Source of the DNA: Galdieria partita
Taxonomy: Eukaryota > Rhodophyta > Bangiophyceae > Galdieriales > Galdieriaceae
DNA: 64,000 bases
NCBI GenBank assembly: GCA_025991245.1
Contig: BQMJ01000005.1
Coordinates: forward strand, 186,001-250,000
Reading direction: 5' to 3'
The notes beneath the pieces were generated by a model. That model did no database searches and was not told where the DNA came from. It saw only the letters and a program-made list of their open reading frames with translations. The first letter of the stretch is position 1; the number at the start of each line of letters is the position of its first letter. The translations under genes and the position numbers were made by a program. Shown piece after piece: positions 32,434 to 42,712 of this stretch.

Positions 32434-34756
32434 GTTTGGATGTTTCCTTTTGATAAAGTAGATAACGATCTAGGAACATGGAGACCAAAGAGTTCCAATA
32501 CACGCTAATACCATAGTGTGAGCTGCTTATATTTTATCTTCTTACATGATAGTTGGACTTACCGATTGGACTTTTTCTGATATCCATGCCCTTCATCCTT
32601 TGCTATCATATACCAGCATTCCACGCCATTCTTCCGGACTGCTTGCACAATCTGCTCAGACTCACTAGCAGGTACTCTCGGATCATTTTTTCCAGCTGCA
32701 ACAAACAGAGGCACATGAATACGCTGAGAATGCGTCAGTGGCGATATTGACAAGAGAAATTTGCGCATTTCTGGATCTCTTTCATCACCATATTCTTTCC
32801 TTCTACTGTCTCTTCGATAAGCCGAAGTTCCCTAAGGTATAAAAGTTTCACACGGTTTCTCCGGAATAAAAGAAGGACTGTACCTCCAAATAGCTAACAA
32901 AGTTGCTAATACCAACCATATCAACTGCAGCACAAATTCTATTACCGTACTCAATAATGGATGACAGAACCATGAAACCTCCATATGAACCTCCCAACAA
33001 AGCAATTCGCTCATTATCTAAAAACTTTTCATACTCTCTTCGTATTCAAACTGAACAAAGTAATGACTACTCACTGGCTGCTTGTCTATCCAGTCTAACA
33101 GTGAACCAATATCTTTGACAGCGTCCCTTCTTCGGTACTGATCATCAAGACTCATATATCTCTTCCCATATCCGCTGGAACCTCTCACATTCGGATCCAG
33201 AATTGCCAATCCTTTCTCTAACAACAAATACTGAAACAGCGGAGTAAAAACAGGTAATGACTGCTGCTCTGGTCCACCATGAATGTGAATAAGTACTGGA
33301 AACCTTTTGGAATCCGACCTTGGCAAGTACATCCAACAAGGAATCCTTAAACCATCAAAACTATCAAACTCTACTAGGTAAGGATTAATAAAGTTCTTCC
33401 TATCTAATCCTCCTACTTCTCCAAATGTCCATCTTCTCAAAATCTTTGTATCCAACTGAACAGTATAAATATCACCAGGGGAGACTGGTGAGTATCTAGA
33501 AAAGGCCAAAACACCTAAACTGGCATTGAGACGCAATCTTCGTATAACTGAGGCATTCACTTCATGACGAGAGAGATTTGACGGATTCAAAGACGTCAGA
33601 CTACTATTACGAAGCACATTTTCTGTGTTCTTTAACACTGTTTCGTTCTGTAATAAAATTCGATCCAGCTTCACCTCAGGAACTATCCGATCATCGTCTT
33701 TTAGCAAACTGCAAAGAAACAGCTCAAAACTTCCTCGATTATTCACAGTAAACGCAAACATTGAAATGTTGGGACTCCAATAATTTGCAACAGCCAATTC
33801 TTCAATATCACCTAATATATTGGTTTCTACTCGCATTAGTGGCTTTCCTAAAGAATCATGGATCCGAAGAGAATGAAAATCATCTCCAGCATCTGACACA
33901 AGAGCGATAGGACATTCCTCTACTTTCACATTTACTTTTAAGAATTTCGCAAATGAAATTGAGGTCTTTGTAGTGTTATCTTCTTTCGACTCAATACCCG
34001 GTAAAATAGATATCCATATGGAAGGATTATTCAAGTCCATTACATACAAATACGATTCTTCCAAAGATATGAAATTTCTCAGTAGAAGACGACTTCGATA
34101 AAAATCCATAGGTGACCAGCTTCCTTCGCCCTGAAAAACAATGCGAGGGACGCTAATTTCAATATGTTTATCATTATGAGCACCGAAATCAACAATATAA
34201 ATGTCCCAATCCTTTCCATTACGCTCCGTACTGTAATAACATAAACGAGAGCCATCTTCATTCCACAAAATGGCGCCACATCGACCTTTATGTGTCCTAC
34301 TCACAGGATAATGAAGACCACTTTCCATATCCATGTAAAACACTGAGAATTTTTCAGAACCTCCAGTATCTTTAAGATATGCAAAACCTTTTCCACCCGG
34401 CTGCCATAGGGCGTCATACACAGGTTCACTGAAAAAGGTTTGTTGTTCACGACAGGCACCAGGACCTGCAATGCACTGACAAAGTTTAATTTAACTGCCA
34501 TGAATTGGAACTTGATAAGACTCACATGAATATTGGAAGTTTCCCCGAATCTCGTGGCAAACAAAATACTCCCAGACCTATCACCTCCACTGACAATGTC
34601 ACACACTAGAGAGGACCTTGAAGTTTGAAACTGAGAGATGACTTGAAGCAACGAATCCGAAGGTTCCGGAACATTATCCAAAACGAGATTGCCGACCTAA
34701 TTATGTTTATTGAATTTCAAACCTTCTTGAACAGTCTTTTCTACCTCTTTGCGCAT
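32430..34756 (-). CDS. S9 family prolyl oligopeptidase-type serine peptidase
   Basis: Serine peptidase with beta-propeller and alpha/beta-hydrolase domains that cleaves small peptides. Six exons join: MRKE (ATG at 34756) to VGNLVLDNVPEPSDSLLQ; TSNIH to CIAGPGACREQQTFFSEPV; KQP to FLDNERIALLGGSYGGFM; YLE to GTSAYRRDSRRKEYGDERDP; SNR to VYWNSLVSMFLDRYLLYQ. Catalytic Ser in GGSYGGF, Asp in GKNDPRVP, His in DEGHGYQKK; an oxyanion HGGPE motif is also present. The triad is complete. About 690 aa, normal for the family. No signal peptide. The N-terminal pattern (GNLVL..VPE, RFGETSNIH, FFSEPV) is that of bacterial S9 enzymes, so an origin by transfer is possible. Confidence 0.92.
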
Positions 34757-34871
34757 ATTTTTGACTAAACAAGCAAACTAGACAACGTCAAACATACGAA
34801 AAGAAATGGGAAGGAAGAAATTAAAGCACCCTCATGCATATTGATCATGCTTGACATCCTTCTAAGACATA

Positions 34872-35836
34872 TCAAATATGGCCTTTAAAGGCACAACGTT
34901 CTTGAGAGTGTCCTTGTCTTCCGCATTTAGAGCAGTATTCCTTCATTCCAGGCAACCTCTTCGCCAAATAAATTTCTTCAAACATATCATCTAGCCGAGC
35001 CAAAATACCGTCGAAATAGAGGGCCAACTCAACAATCAGAGACTCATTCCCAGATTCCGATAGAACTTTATCTAATAGCTTCTGAATGTCAATAATAGCC
35101 ACCATAAGTTCCTCTCTACAAGACCATCGAGCGATCTCAAGAATTTCACACTTGATACTGCGCATGAACCCGATAACTTGAAATTAAAACGCTACCAACC
35201 TGATTGCTTTGACAATGACGTTGAGTCATCCTCCATCCCTGATAGAAGGCAAAATTCACCAACCAGCAAAGTAATAAACAGTTACAAGGCTTCAAGTCTC
35301 TCTCCACTGTCTGCTTTCCCTAAGCAAAAGTAGAATGTAGTGGTTTGCAACTTACTCTATGACTATAATCTATCAATTCTTGAGCACCGTATGTCGGCTG
35401 GTATTCCTGAGACTGATCCTTTGACAGCTGCAACAAATGGTGCCACTTATTTTCAAACCAGTCAAGATCTTCTCTAATTACAGCACAAAAGCTGTTGGCC
35501 TGCTTTCCAAAGGTCGACTCAAACATATCACAAAGAACAACTTGCGACTGTGCTATTCGATATCTCTAAAAACATGAAATCAACACACTATTTCCTAAAT
35601 GGAACAAAGTTACCGACATCGTAGACCCATTTTGTCAATTGTGCACCTGTTACCGTTCCTGACGCACATTCTTCATAGAACGAGTTCAGAGTTATTTTGG
35701 TCCACATATTGTGTTTCTCTAAAATCCACCTATTTGTTTGGGAGTTGTCAACATTTTCAAAATTTTCACCATCTATATGTATTTGACTATCGTAGTTGTT
35801 CAGATCTTCCTCAAGCACAAGCGAATGTAAATCCAT
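34872..35836 (-). CDS. TenA/heme-oxygenase-like helical protein with C-terminal CCHC zinc knuckle
   Basis: Four exons join in frame: MDLHSLVLEEDL (ATG 35836) to WVYD; RYRIAQSQVV to YSHR; GKQTVERDLKPCNCLLLCWL to QSNQ; CEILEIARWS to the stop. About 255 aa. Several segments fit the TenA-like bundle: EECASGTVTGAQLTKWVYDR (compare family D/S-GT-V...F-WL-QD), REDLDWFENKW, LLLCWLVNFAFYQGW, and a final helix VELALYFDGILARLDDMFEE. The TenA match is by eye and moderate. The tail holds a clear zinc knuckle, C-x2-C-x4-H-x4-C (YCSKCGRQGHSQERC), known from RNA- or DNA-binding proteins and not usual in TenA. The next gene upstream is a HAD phosphatase; plant TMP phosphatase TH2 fuses TenA and HAD domains, but a link here is speculation. 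Confidence 0.6.
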
Positions 35837-35960
35837 TTTGACAAAGCTTGTGTTCCGTTAAAGTGAAAATCAATTTCCCGCCAAAATTCGGGCTGGGACA
35901 CTCTTCTCAACAAAAAGTTTAATTCTATTTATTTCGTCTAAATAGTCAAACCAAGTTCAC

Positions 35961-37076
35961 TTAGCAAACCATATTCACATCAAAGGAACCCTCGTGATCA
36001 CAAAGATGGTGCAAACTAGAAATTATCAAAGACAACTGTCTTTTCAGCTGTTCTATTGTAGGTCTTTCTATAAATTTTACACTCTTAACATGACTACAGG
36101 TATAAACAGTACCAGCGATATGACCTGCATCGCGTTCATTCAAACTATCTCCTAATACCAAGAGATTCAAACGAGTCAAATCTACCGGAAGACGACCTAA
36201 CTCTAATAAGAATGCTTTCTCTTTCCATTCCGCAGGAGAATCAGGGAACTCCTTCTCAAAATTACTTCTCGCAGAAACTACGCGAATTCCTTCTTCAATA
36301 TAGCGAAATACACGAGGAATAAACTTCTTCGAAGATAACTCTACCCAACCAGTTTCTGCGTTAGTGACAATGCTTACGATTCCATGTTTCGAACACTCCA
36401 TTAGTAAGCTAAGCACTAAATCTTCCAACTCATTCAGTTCCTGACGAATTGCGTTCGGCACTTCTTGGGTATCATCAACTTTTATACCTTCGCCAGCCAA
36501 CCATGAAGAAGATAACAGAGTATCGTCCCAGTCTAAGATAATAACAGTCCGGTCAAAATTGGGACATACAAAAACACAGTCAGTTGTTGCAGCAACAACG
36601 TTCTCACTCTCGGGAGTCACGTCGGAGAGAGAATCTGAAGAAAGAAGCTGTATATTATCCATGGAGTCAGTATCCATAACATCCTCAAAGTCCTCAGAAA
36701 TATTTTCATCTCCACGAAGCACTTTCTCAACTGCTCCTTTAATCAGTTCCAGTTCTTCTTCCTGCATTCCGGAAGAAGCGGTGTTCTCTCCTTCGCCGCA
36801 AAAAGACTCTGGGTTCTCCTCAAATACAGGAATCTTGTCTTTAAACTTGTCCTTTTGGTTGTGATGTTCTTCCTGTGTACCGAGGTTATGAATTGAGTCA
36901 GCAATATCGTTTGTTGTGGGGAACTCTTGAAAAGCGCTATGCACTGCTGTTGAAAGCGCTTTTGAACTTTCTACTTTCGCGGCTTTCAACTGTTTTTCTG
37001 TGCTTACTTGAGACTCACAACTCGAACAACCCGAATAACACGACGGACAAGTGTCAACACCCACTTCCAGCAACAT
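35961..37076 (-). CDS. HAD-superfamily phosphatase-like protein
   Basis: Single exon, about 371 aa from the ATG at 37076 (MLLEVGVDTCPSC). The first 185 residues are acidic and low-complexity, with four Cys near the start (CPSCYSGCSSC) that could bind a metal. The HAD core begins at about 195: VIILDWDDTLLSSSWL (motif I DxDDT with nucleophile Asp), GIVSIVTNAETGWVE (motif II region), KEKAFLLEL (possible motif III Lys), and LNLLVLGDSLNERDA (motif IV). The extended helical cap after motif I fits small eukaryotic phosphatases of unknown substrate with an LDWDDTLL signature. No signal peptide or membrane helix. Substrate unknown. Confidence 0.85.
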   Translation of the reverse strand: MLLEVGVDTCPSCYSGCSSCESQVSTEKQLKAAKVESSKALSTAVHSAFQEFPTTNDIADSIHNLGTQEEHHNQKDKFKDKIPVFEENPESFCGEGENTASSGMQEEELELIKGAVEKVLRGDENISEDFEDVMDTDSMDNIQLLSSDSLSDVTPESENVVAATTDCVFVCPNFDRTVIILDWDDTLLSSSWLAGEGIKVDDTQEVPNAIRQELNELEDLVLSLLMECSKHGIVSIVTNAETGWVELSSKKFIPRVFRYIEEGIRVVSARSNFEKEFPDSPAEWKEKAFLLELGRLPVDLTRLNLLVLGDSLNERDAGHIAGTVYTCSHVKSVKFIERPTIEQLKRQLSLIISSLHHLCDHEGSFDVNMVC

Positions 37077-37862
37077 ATTCGAAAAACACTTCAATTACTG
37101 CAAACCAAACCCTCACTAACTCTAATCTAATCTTCTCGATAAAATAAAGGCTACCCTGTCAACAAAGCCACGCTATATGTCGAAAGACAAAAACTTTTAG
37201 GCGCGAAACCGAAACCCTCTTTGAATCCCCCTTCAAAATCGCCAAACGTTCTTTCATGCTATCTCTGTGGCCCTCCCAGAAACCAATAAACATTAAGCAA
37301 ATTGTTTGAATAAGTAGCGGCCACTGAACCATCTCTTTGCTGTCATCTTTCCTAGTTCCACAATAGAAACTCCATTTGTTTTACAACTCATTATTGTCCT
37401 GAAATATTCTTAATCGAAGGGGATACTTAAGGAAGAAGCTTGGGTTCACATCACATCCAACGACAAATTCAACTGGACCAACGACTGCCATAGTAGTGGC
37501 ATTAATAGTGATATTTTGTGACAACTGGCAAAGAAGGTTATTATGAATAGAACGTTCATCATATAACTATCATTTGTGTTCTACAGCATCATACCTCGTC
37601 TTATTGGTGATATCGTTCACTCGCCTTTAAAACCTATACTTTGACACTTCAATGCTGTCTTTAGCAAGCACAAGTTCCCTCTGCTCTGCTTCCATTAGAA
37701 AGACAGAAAACTTTTTCACTCTATTCAATTTCAGTTTTACTGCTCTCAACAATGACTTGGTATTATACTTGCTTTTAGCTAAATTATCACAAAATTTGCT
37801 ATACTAACTACTGTATAATAACCGTTGAACCAAAGTATTTGTGTATTTCTATTGTATCTTCG
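37077..37862. other. Intergenic stretch, 786 bases
   Basis: Between two minus-strand genes. No ATG frame above about 25 codons of any promise and no family similarity seen. Should hold the promoter of the HAD gene and the 3' end of SF3A3. Confidence 0.55.
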
Positions 37863-39808
37863 TTAAATAAGGCCCTGCCGTCGAAGATCGTCATATGTAC
37901 GCCTATTAAATACGTTCCCTTGTGCATCTTCGAACTCCTCCTCTTCTGGTCGAAACCGCTACAAACCTTTCGTCATCATTTACTACAGCATAGAATTTGA
38001 ACTCTACCTACCTCTAGCTCCATTTGATTTTTCAACTTTGCATCCAGTCGCAACGCATCTTCTATTCCAGTTACCATATAAAAATGTCTACTGTACTGAA
38101 TGCCCAAGAAACGTAAACCTTGAATGTGTTTGGCTTCTGTGAAATGTCTCTCAAAGGCTCGAGGACCTCTATAAGTCTCATTTCCACATATTTCACACGT
38201 GTATTCCAAATTAAGGCCGTACAACTTGTACAACCAATATGGAATCGGTTTGCCATCCCTAATCAAATTCTCATTGACTGAACAGTCTCATTTCGAACAA
38301 ACCAACTAACCATCCTAAAGGAATATTCTTTGGATTGTAGATTGGCTTTTCTTCTTCCTCTCCTTCTTCTTCACTTTCTTCTTCAGGGTTCTGAAGTGCT
38401 TGTTCTTCTGAAATTCTCTCTGCTTCGATTTCGGTATATGACTGTGATAGCTTCTTTTCCACATAAGTCTTCGTATTTGCTATCTCATCCGCCAAAATTT
38501 CCTCACAAAGATACTGAATAAGCATTTCCATTTTGGCGACTTCCTTATTATTTGCAATGTCAGATGTTCTCATCATCTCTCCGCCATTGCCGCGGTTCCT
38601 TGAATGTTTCCGAGAAAACATGGAGGCAGGCAGCGAAGATAATTCTCTAAGTCGACTAGGCAGTAAATGATATAAGTGAAACGAAAACACTAAAACGTAC
38701 TTGTTTTTGGTTTCAAGAAGTCTCTTTGCTCTTTCAATTGGCGTTCCTCCACATTTTAAACCCATCGATAACAACATCTTCTTCATTTCCTCTGGAGATA
38801 CATTGGCTTCTAGTTCCTCCGCACTGTTGAATTCTTCCAATTTGACAGCTGCCTTTATAGGAACAACTTAGAAACAATGCATGCTCCGTTTCCTAACATA
38901 TAACCTACCTCAGAGACTTCTGCCTTCCAATTCTGTTCAAATTTTGCTTCGAGGTTTCTTCTTTCAGCTGTTTCATCTCTTAAAGGCCGCAATTTTCGAC
39001 TAAAATCTTCCAAGTAATTCAGCAAAGAAGAGAGATAAGTCTGATATGCTTTCTTGTTCTTGAGCTATACCTCACAGTGATACAATAACTACAAACATGC
39101 AACTCTATGTTCTTACCGATTTACTGAAGAGCTCAAACTTGTAAAAAGTACTCAAATAGTCGATATAGTCAACCTCGGGTGCTCCTTTGATATTGACAAA
39201 AACCTCATAAAAACTCGAAAGGTCCAAATACCGGCCTAAATAAGTAAAGTAATCACAACTTCGAAAGGACCAAAAAGACAAAATACCATAATTTTCCTCT
39301 CCAGAGAAAACGAGTTTTGGTTCCGTCAGAGCAAGCAACTCTTCCTCTTGTTTCTTGGCAGTTAATACGGAAGATGAATCCAATTCGTTCCCTCTATTTC
39401 CGGTCTTCCTATAAGACTCCTTTATTTCTCGGAGTCTTTCGTAAAACAACGAAAGACGTTCTGGTTGTTCCAGATATTCAATTTCGGCAGCTCTAGTTCC
39501 TACATTTCGTTATAAGTCATAATATACGAATATTAGGTGTGCTACGAATACCATCTTCGTCCTCATAGAGTTGTAAGAGTTTCTGATATCTGTCCTGAAT
39601 GAATTCTACGAGATTCCTGACTCTTTGTTCGGTCTCCAGTTTTGGAAGATAGGACTAGGCAACAGAGGATAAGATTAGGAGAGTCTTTACTTGCATCCCG
39701 TCTTAAAAATACCTTTGGCTTTTCCTTTAGTAACTTTGTTGCTAGCTTCACAGCTCTTTCAACGTCTTCATGATACGTTCTTGTGAGTTCCAACACAGAC
39801 GCGGCCAT
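37863..39808 (-). CDS. SF3A3: Splicing factor 3A subunit 3 (SF3A3/Prp9)
   Basis: Core U2 snRNP protein needed for branch-point recognition; a proper component given how intron-rich this genome is. Exons run from the ATG at 39808 (MAASVLELTRTYHEDVERAV) through LLQLYEDEDGTRAAEIEYL, LKNKKAYQTYLSSLLNYLED, the SAP-like piece (KKMLLSMGLKCGGTPIERAK), EEEKPIYNPKNIPLGW, PIPYWLYKLYGLNLEYTCEI and RFRPEEEEFEDAQGNVFNRR, ending YDDLRRQGLI. The matrin-type C2H2 zinc finger is intact (CEICGNETYRGPRAFERHF, EAKHIQGLRFLGI). At least eight short introns. Length and order match yeast and human Prp9/SF3A60. Confidence 0.95.
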
Positions 39809-39997
39809 GACTACTTGAACAAGTAATTGATTGACAGACAATGAAGAATTGGCGAACTTTCTACTTCATCTATTTTAAACTTGCTATCAGTTTATGTTTC
39901 ATGTCATCTTTCCATAAGCTTCTTTGAAATATCACATTTATATATATCCGCTCAACGCAGTTTTGGAACTGATTCTATGGTTATTGTGTAATTTGAT

Positions 39998-40560
39998 ATG
40001 GCAGCCGTGCTCTTTGAAGATGTCTTTTCAGTAACTGAAGTTGATATGGTAAAGGACCCTAAGGACCCCTCCCGTAAAGTCAAGGAAAAGAAGTTTGATA
40101 AAGGTAAGGCTTGATTTGGGATATTTTAGCTTCTTCTAAGAGACTTCGCGAAGTTTCGAGGATTCTCTGTTATGGAGAAAATTATCAGACCGAGCTATTG
40201 TTAGATATAAACAACGAAATTTATCCTATTCGAGAAAAAGAGAAGTTCGAAATGGTTTTAGCACCAACACTGTCTCTGGATGGTCGCCCTGACGATGGTT
40301 TGTATCATCCTTCCGAAGAACCGAGTTTGCTCGACAAGTTTGAATATGGCATGTATGGCAAAATTTTTAAATTTGCTGAGGAAATTGGAAAGTCGTGAGT
40401 ATCTTTTGATTTTGTTTTATTGATGTCTCACACACTAGCAAGTGTTGTGTATATCTCTTTCGGCGGTTTACTTATGGCTTTGAAGGGAGAACCTAGAATT
40501 ATTACTCCGCAATCTTTCGAGGTCGATTCCGGAATCTATATCCTCCTTCGGAAGTTGTGA
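39998..40560 (+). CDS. RPB8: RNA polymerase I/II/III shared subunit RPB8 (RPABC3)
   Basis: Small OB-fold subunit common to all three nuclear RNA polymerases. Three exons: 39998-40104 (MAAVLFEDVFSVTEVDMVK), about 40131-40394 (KRLREVSRILCYGENYQTEL, LLDINNEIYPIREKEKFEMV, KFEYGMYGKIFK) and about 40446-40560 (VVYISFGGLLMALKGEPRII, IYILLRKL). Each block fits the RPB8 pattern, including LDIN-E-YP, EYGMYGKI, and FGGLLM-L-G. The last intron ends CTAGCAAG to hold the frame. About 150 aa, normal length. Divergent from SF3A3, with 190 bases between the two ATGs. Confidence 0.95.
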
Positions 40561-40813
40561 TTCCACGATAAAGTAACGTTTCTTCTGAGAATAGTTTGTC
40601 TAATCTCTGTGCGGGAAGCTTTTGGTTAGGAACACTTGTTTGAACTCTTCTGCAGTGAAGTAAAAGCATTATGGAGAATATGTGTTTTCTACACATCTTT
40701 CAACTTTTTGTATCTCGTTTATAAAGTATTGTTTCATTTTTGTGGTTCAGTGATAACCCGAGTTTCAACTCGGGTTTCATAATTCCTAAACTTGGCGGGT
40801 ATTTTGTAATTGG

Positions 40814-41335
40814 ATGTCTTTGAGCAAAGAGAAAAGAGTGCAACTGAATGAAGAGTCGCTTTTAAACCAACGTTATGGAATCCCACAGTTGATAAGAGAT
40901 CTTGAAACACTTCAAAGAGACTGCAGACTAGAAGACTCATTAGAGATAATAGGGAACATTTTGCAGATATGGCATATGTGGGCAAACAAGTTGAGCCCAA
41001 ACATGGAGTTCGGAAGGTTTCTTTCTAGGCTGCAAGCCCTTCAATCGTTAAAGGGAATTAAAAGCTTTTTGGCTGATCAAAGAGAGAGGAAAATAGTATC
41101 AAACTTCGAAACAACTAACGAAGATATTCCTGTCGACTCTAAAGTTCTTATTGACACTCCTATTTCTCCGTGTATAAGTAGGAGAAATCTGAATAGTATC
41201 GAGGACAATATCGTTGACACGGAACATCTTTCTGATTCTTTCTCTGAGGGTTTTGTTGAAGTTGATGGCGGTTCCAATATTGAGCCTACTCAAGAATTCG
41301 ATTTTTCGTTTGAAGATTGTGAACAAGATAAATAA
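40814..41335 (+). CDS. TIPIN/Csm3/Swi3-like replication fork protection protein
   Basis: Single exon, 173 aa. Residues about 15-95 match the Swi3 domain: LLNQRYGIPQLIRDLETLQR, IIGNILQIWHMWANKLSPNM, EFGRFLSRLQALQSLKGIKS. In other eukaryotes this domain pairs with Timeless/Tof1 to hold the replisome at stalled forks. The C-terminal 75 residues are acidic and disordered-looking, ending EFDFSFEDCEQ. TIPIN proteins usually have an acidic N-terminus instead, so this one is short. The domain call is by eye from the helix pattern and the conserved W-H-LSP spacing. Confidence 0.75.
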   Translation: MSLSKEKRVQLNEESLLNQRYGIPQLIRDLETLQRDCRLEDSLEIIGNILQIWHMWANKLSPNMEFGRFLSRLQALQSLKGIKSFLADQRERKIVSNFETTNEDIPVDSKVLIDTPISPCISRRNLNSIEDNIVDTEHLSDSFSEGFVEVDGGSNIEPTQEFDFSFEDCEQDK

Positions 41336-41429
41336 TTCCTCAGCAGTCGCCTTACGGTTGGCAAAGCTACTCGTTATGAAATAACAAAGTTAAAACCAAA
41401 AATATCGAAAATAGGTTTTATCGAAAACT

Positions 41430-41955
41430 TTAACTTGCTGCTGAACGCCTTTCCCTTATAAACTTTTGGAACTGGAGATATGTTTCTACTCTATCGAACT
41501 TGTAACAATCAAAAGCTGCTTCTGCAGCCGTTCCACCTAAAAAGTAAAATCCTGCTGCTGAAGATATACAAACAACCAACGAGGTCAACGGGCTCTTCGA
41601 AAACTTCACGCTGTAATATGTTCCTAAAGCGAATCCTGCAACAGCTGACAACTCTTTAACTTGCACATTAGTTTGTTCCCTTTAAGATAACCCATTACCA
41701 ACCTCCCGTTCTTTTAACTTTCTGCAAAGTGTTTAGTCTCTCTCCATAAACTGGATCTGTCGCGATGAATGCTTCCCGTTCTTGTTTTGTTGGAACAGCA
41801 TACTTTCCATCCAAAGAATCTAGGAAATAGGCCAAACGACGATTTTTCTCAAGGTAACTTTAATTTTTCTTTTAACATAACAAAGGTAAAAATTCAGCAA
41901 TTCCTTACTGGTGCCAACTTTGTAAGTAAAACGGTTCATCTGAGCTTTCACTCAT
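41430..41955 (-). CDS. Small two-helix membrane protein, unknown family
   Basis: Probable three-exon gene. ATG at 41955 (MSESSDEPFYLQ), then a long intron ending TTTCCTAG at about 41821, then NSLDGKYAVPTKQEREAFIA with GERLNTLQKVKRTG. A further intron (GTTGGTAAT..GTGCAAG) leads to the last exon. Total about 130 aa. The C-terminal part holds two likely membrane segments (SAVAGFALGTYYSVKF; SLVVCISSAAGFYFLGG), with a basic end (KFIRERRSAAS). The first donor I used (GTTGGC) is not strong. Small hairpin membrane proteins like this are common in mitochondria, but I do not recognise the family. Confidence 0.6.
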
Positions 41956-42014
41956 TTTCTCCAACGCGAATTTATTCTGACCAAAATGAGTTGTCAAACA
42001 TTCATTTGCATATT

Positions 42015-42712
42015 TTACGGGTTCTTTAGAGCTGAAGAGTTACGTCCATAAAGTACTTCAGGGGACTAATAAGGATCTTTAGTTGTTTTTGGCAACAAGA
42101 AAACCATCTCTTATTTACCGTTTCGACCGGGGACACAATCTCCCAATCTTCCCCGTTAAGTTTGTTAAAAAAGCAACTTCGTCTTCCTGTATGACACGCT
42201 ACTCCCATTTGATCAACTTTAAGTAAAACAGAGTCTCCATCGCAATCTATGTAAATATCTTTTAACCACTGAACCTGACCTGAAGTCTCTCCTTTCCTCC
42301 ACAAAGAATTTCGAGAACGTGAATAGTAACACACTCTTCCTTCCTTGATAGTGACAAGAAGTGCTTCGCGATCCATCCAAGCTAACATGAGAACTTCTTG
42401 TGTATCATACTGCTGAGCTATGACAGGAATTAAACCATTTCTGTCAAACTTTACTCGTTCCAATAAAGTTGACGATTTTTGGGTAGCACACAAGTGAAGT
42501 GTTGCTTGTCTTTCACGCCACGTTAAGTTGCCATTCACTAGTCTTGAAATTTTATTTTGACAATTGGAATAGGAAAAACTCTTGCGAGAAGGATAAGACG
42601 CAAGATGTTTGCTTCTCCACGGTGCGTGACAAAAACCAAAGGCCCAAGTCATGAATGCAAAGGGAAGTCTTCCATTCTTGTCGCCTTGGACTGTTGGTTT
42701 CTGTAGCAGCAT
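42015..42712 (-). CDS. hisI: Phosphoribosyl-AMP cyclohydrolase (HisI), monofunctional, organelle-targeted
   Basis: Third step of histidine synthesis: opens the ring of phosphoribosyl-AMP. The core is very clear: [55 protein letters not shown] and [14 protein letters not shown], with the Zn-binding Cys/Asp residues in place. The first 70-80 residues are basic and Ser/aromatic-rich, fitting a plastid transit peptide. ATG at 42712 or 42652 ([13 protein letters not shown]). After SPVET the frame either runs on to a stop at 42026 or is spliced (GTAAATAAG..TTATTAG) to end [16 protein letters not shown] at 42015; I prefer the splice. There is no HisE (pyrophosphohydrolase) domain, unlike the fused HisIE of plants, so that activity must come from another gene. 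Confidence 0.92.
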
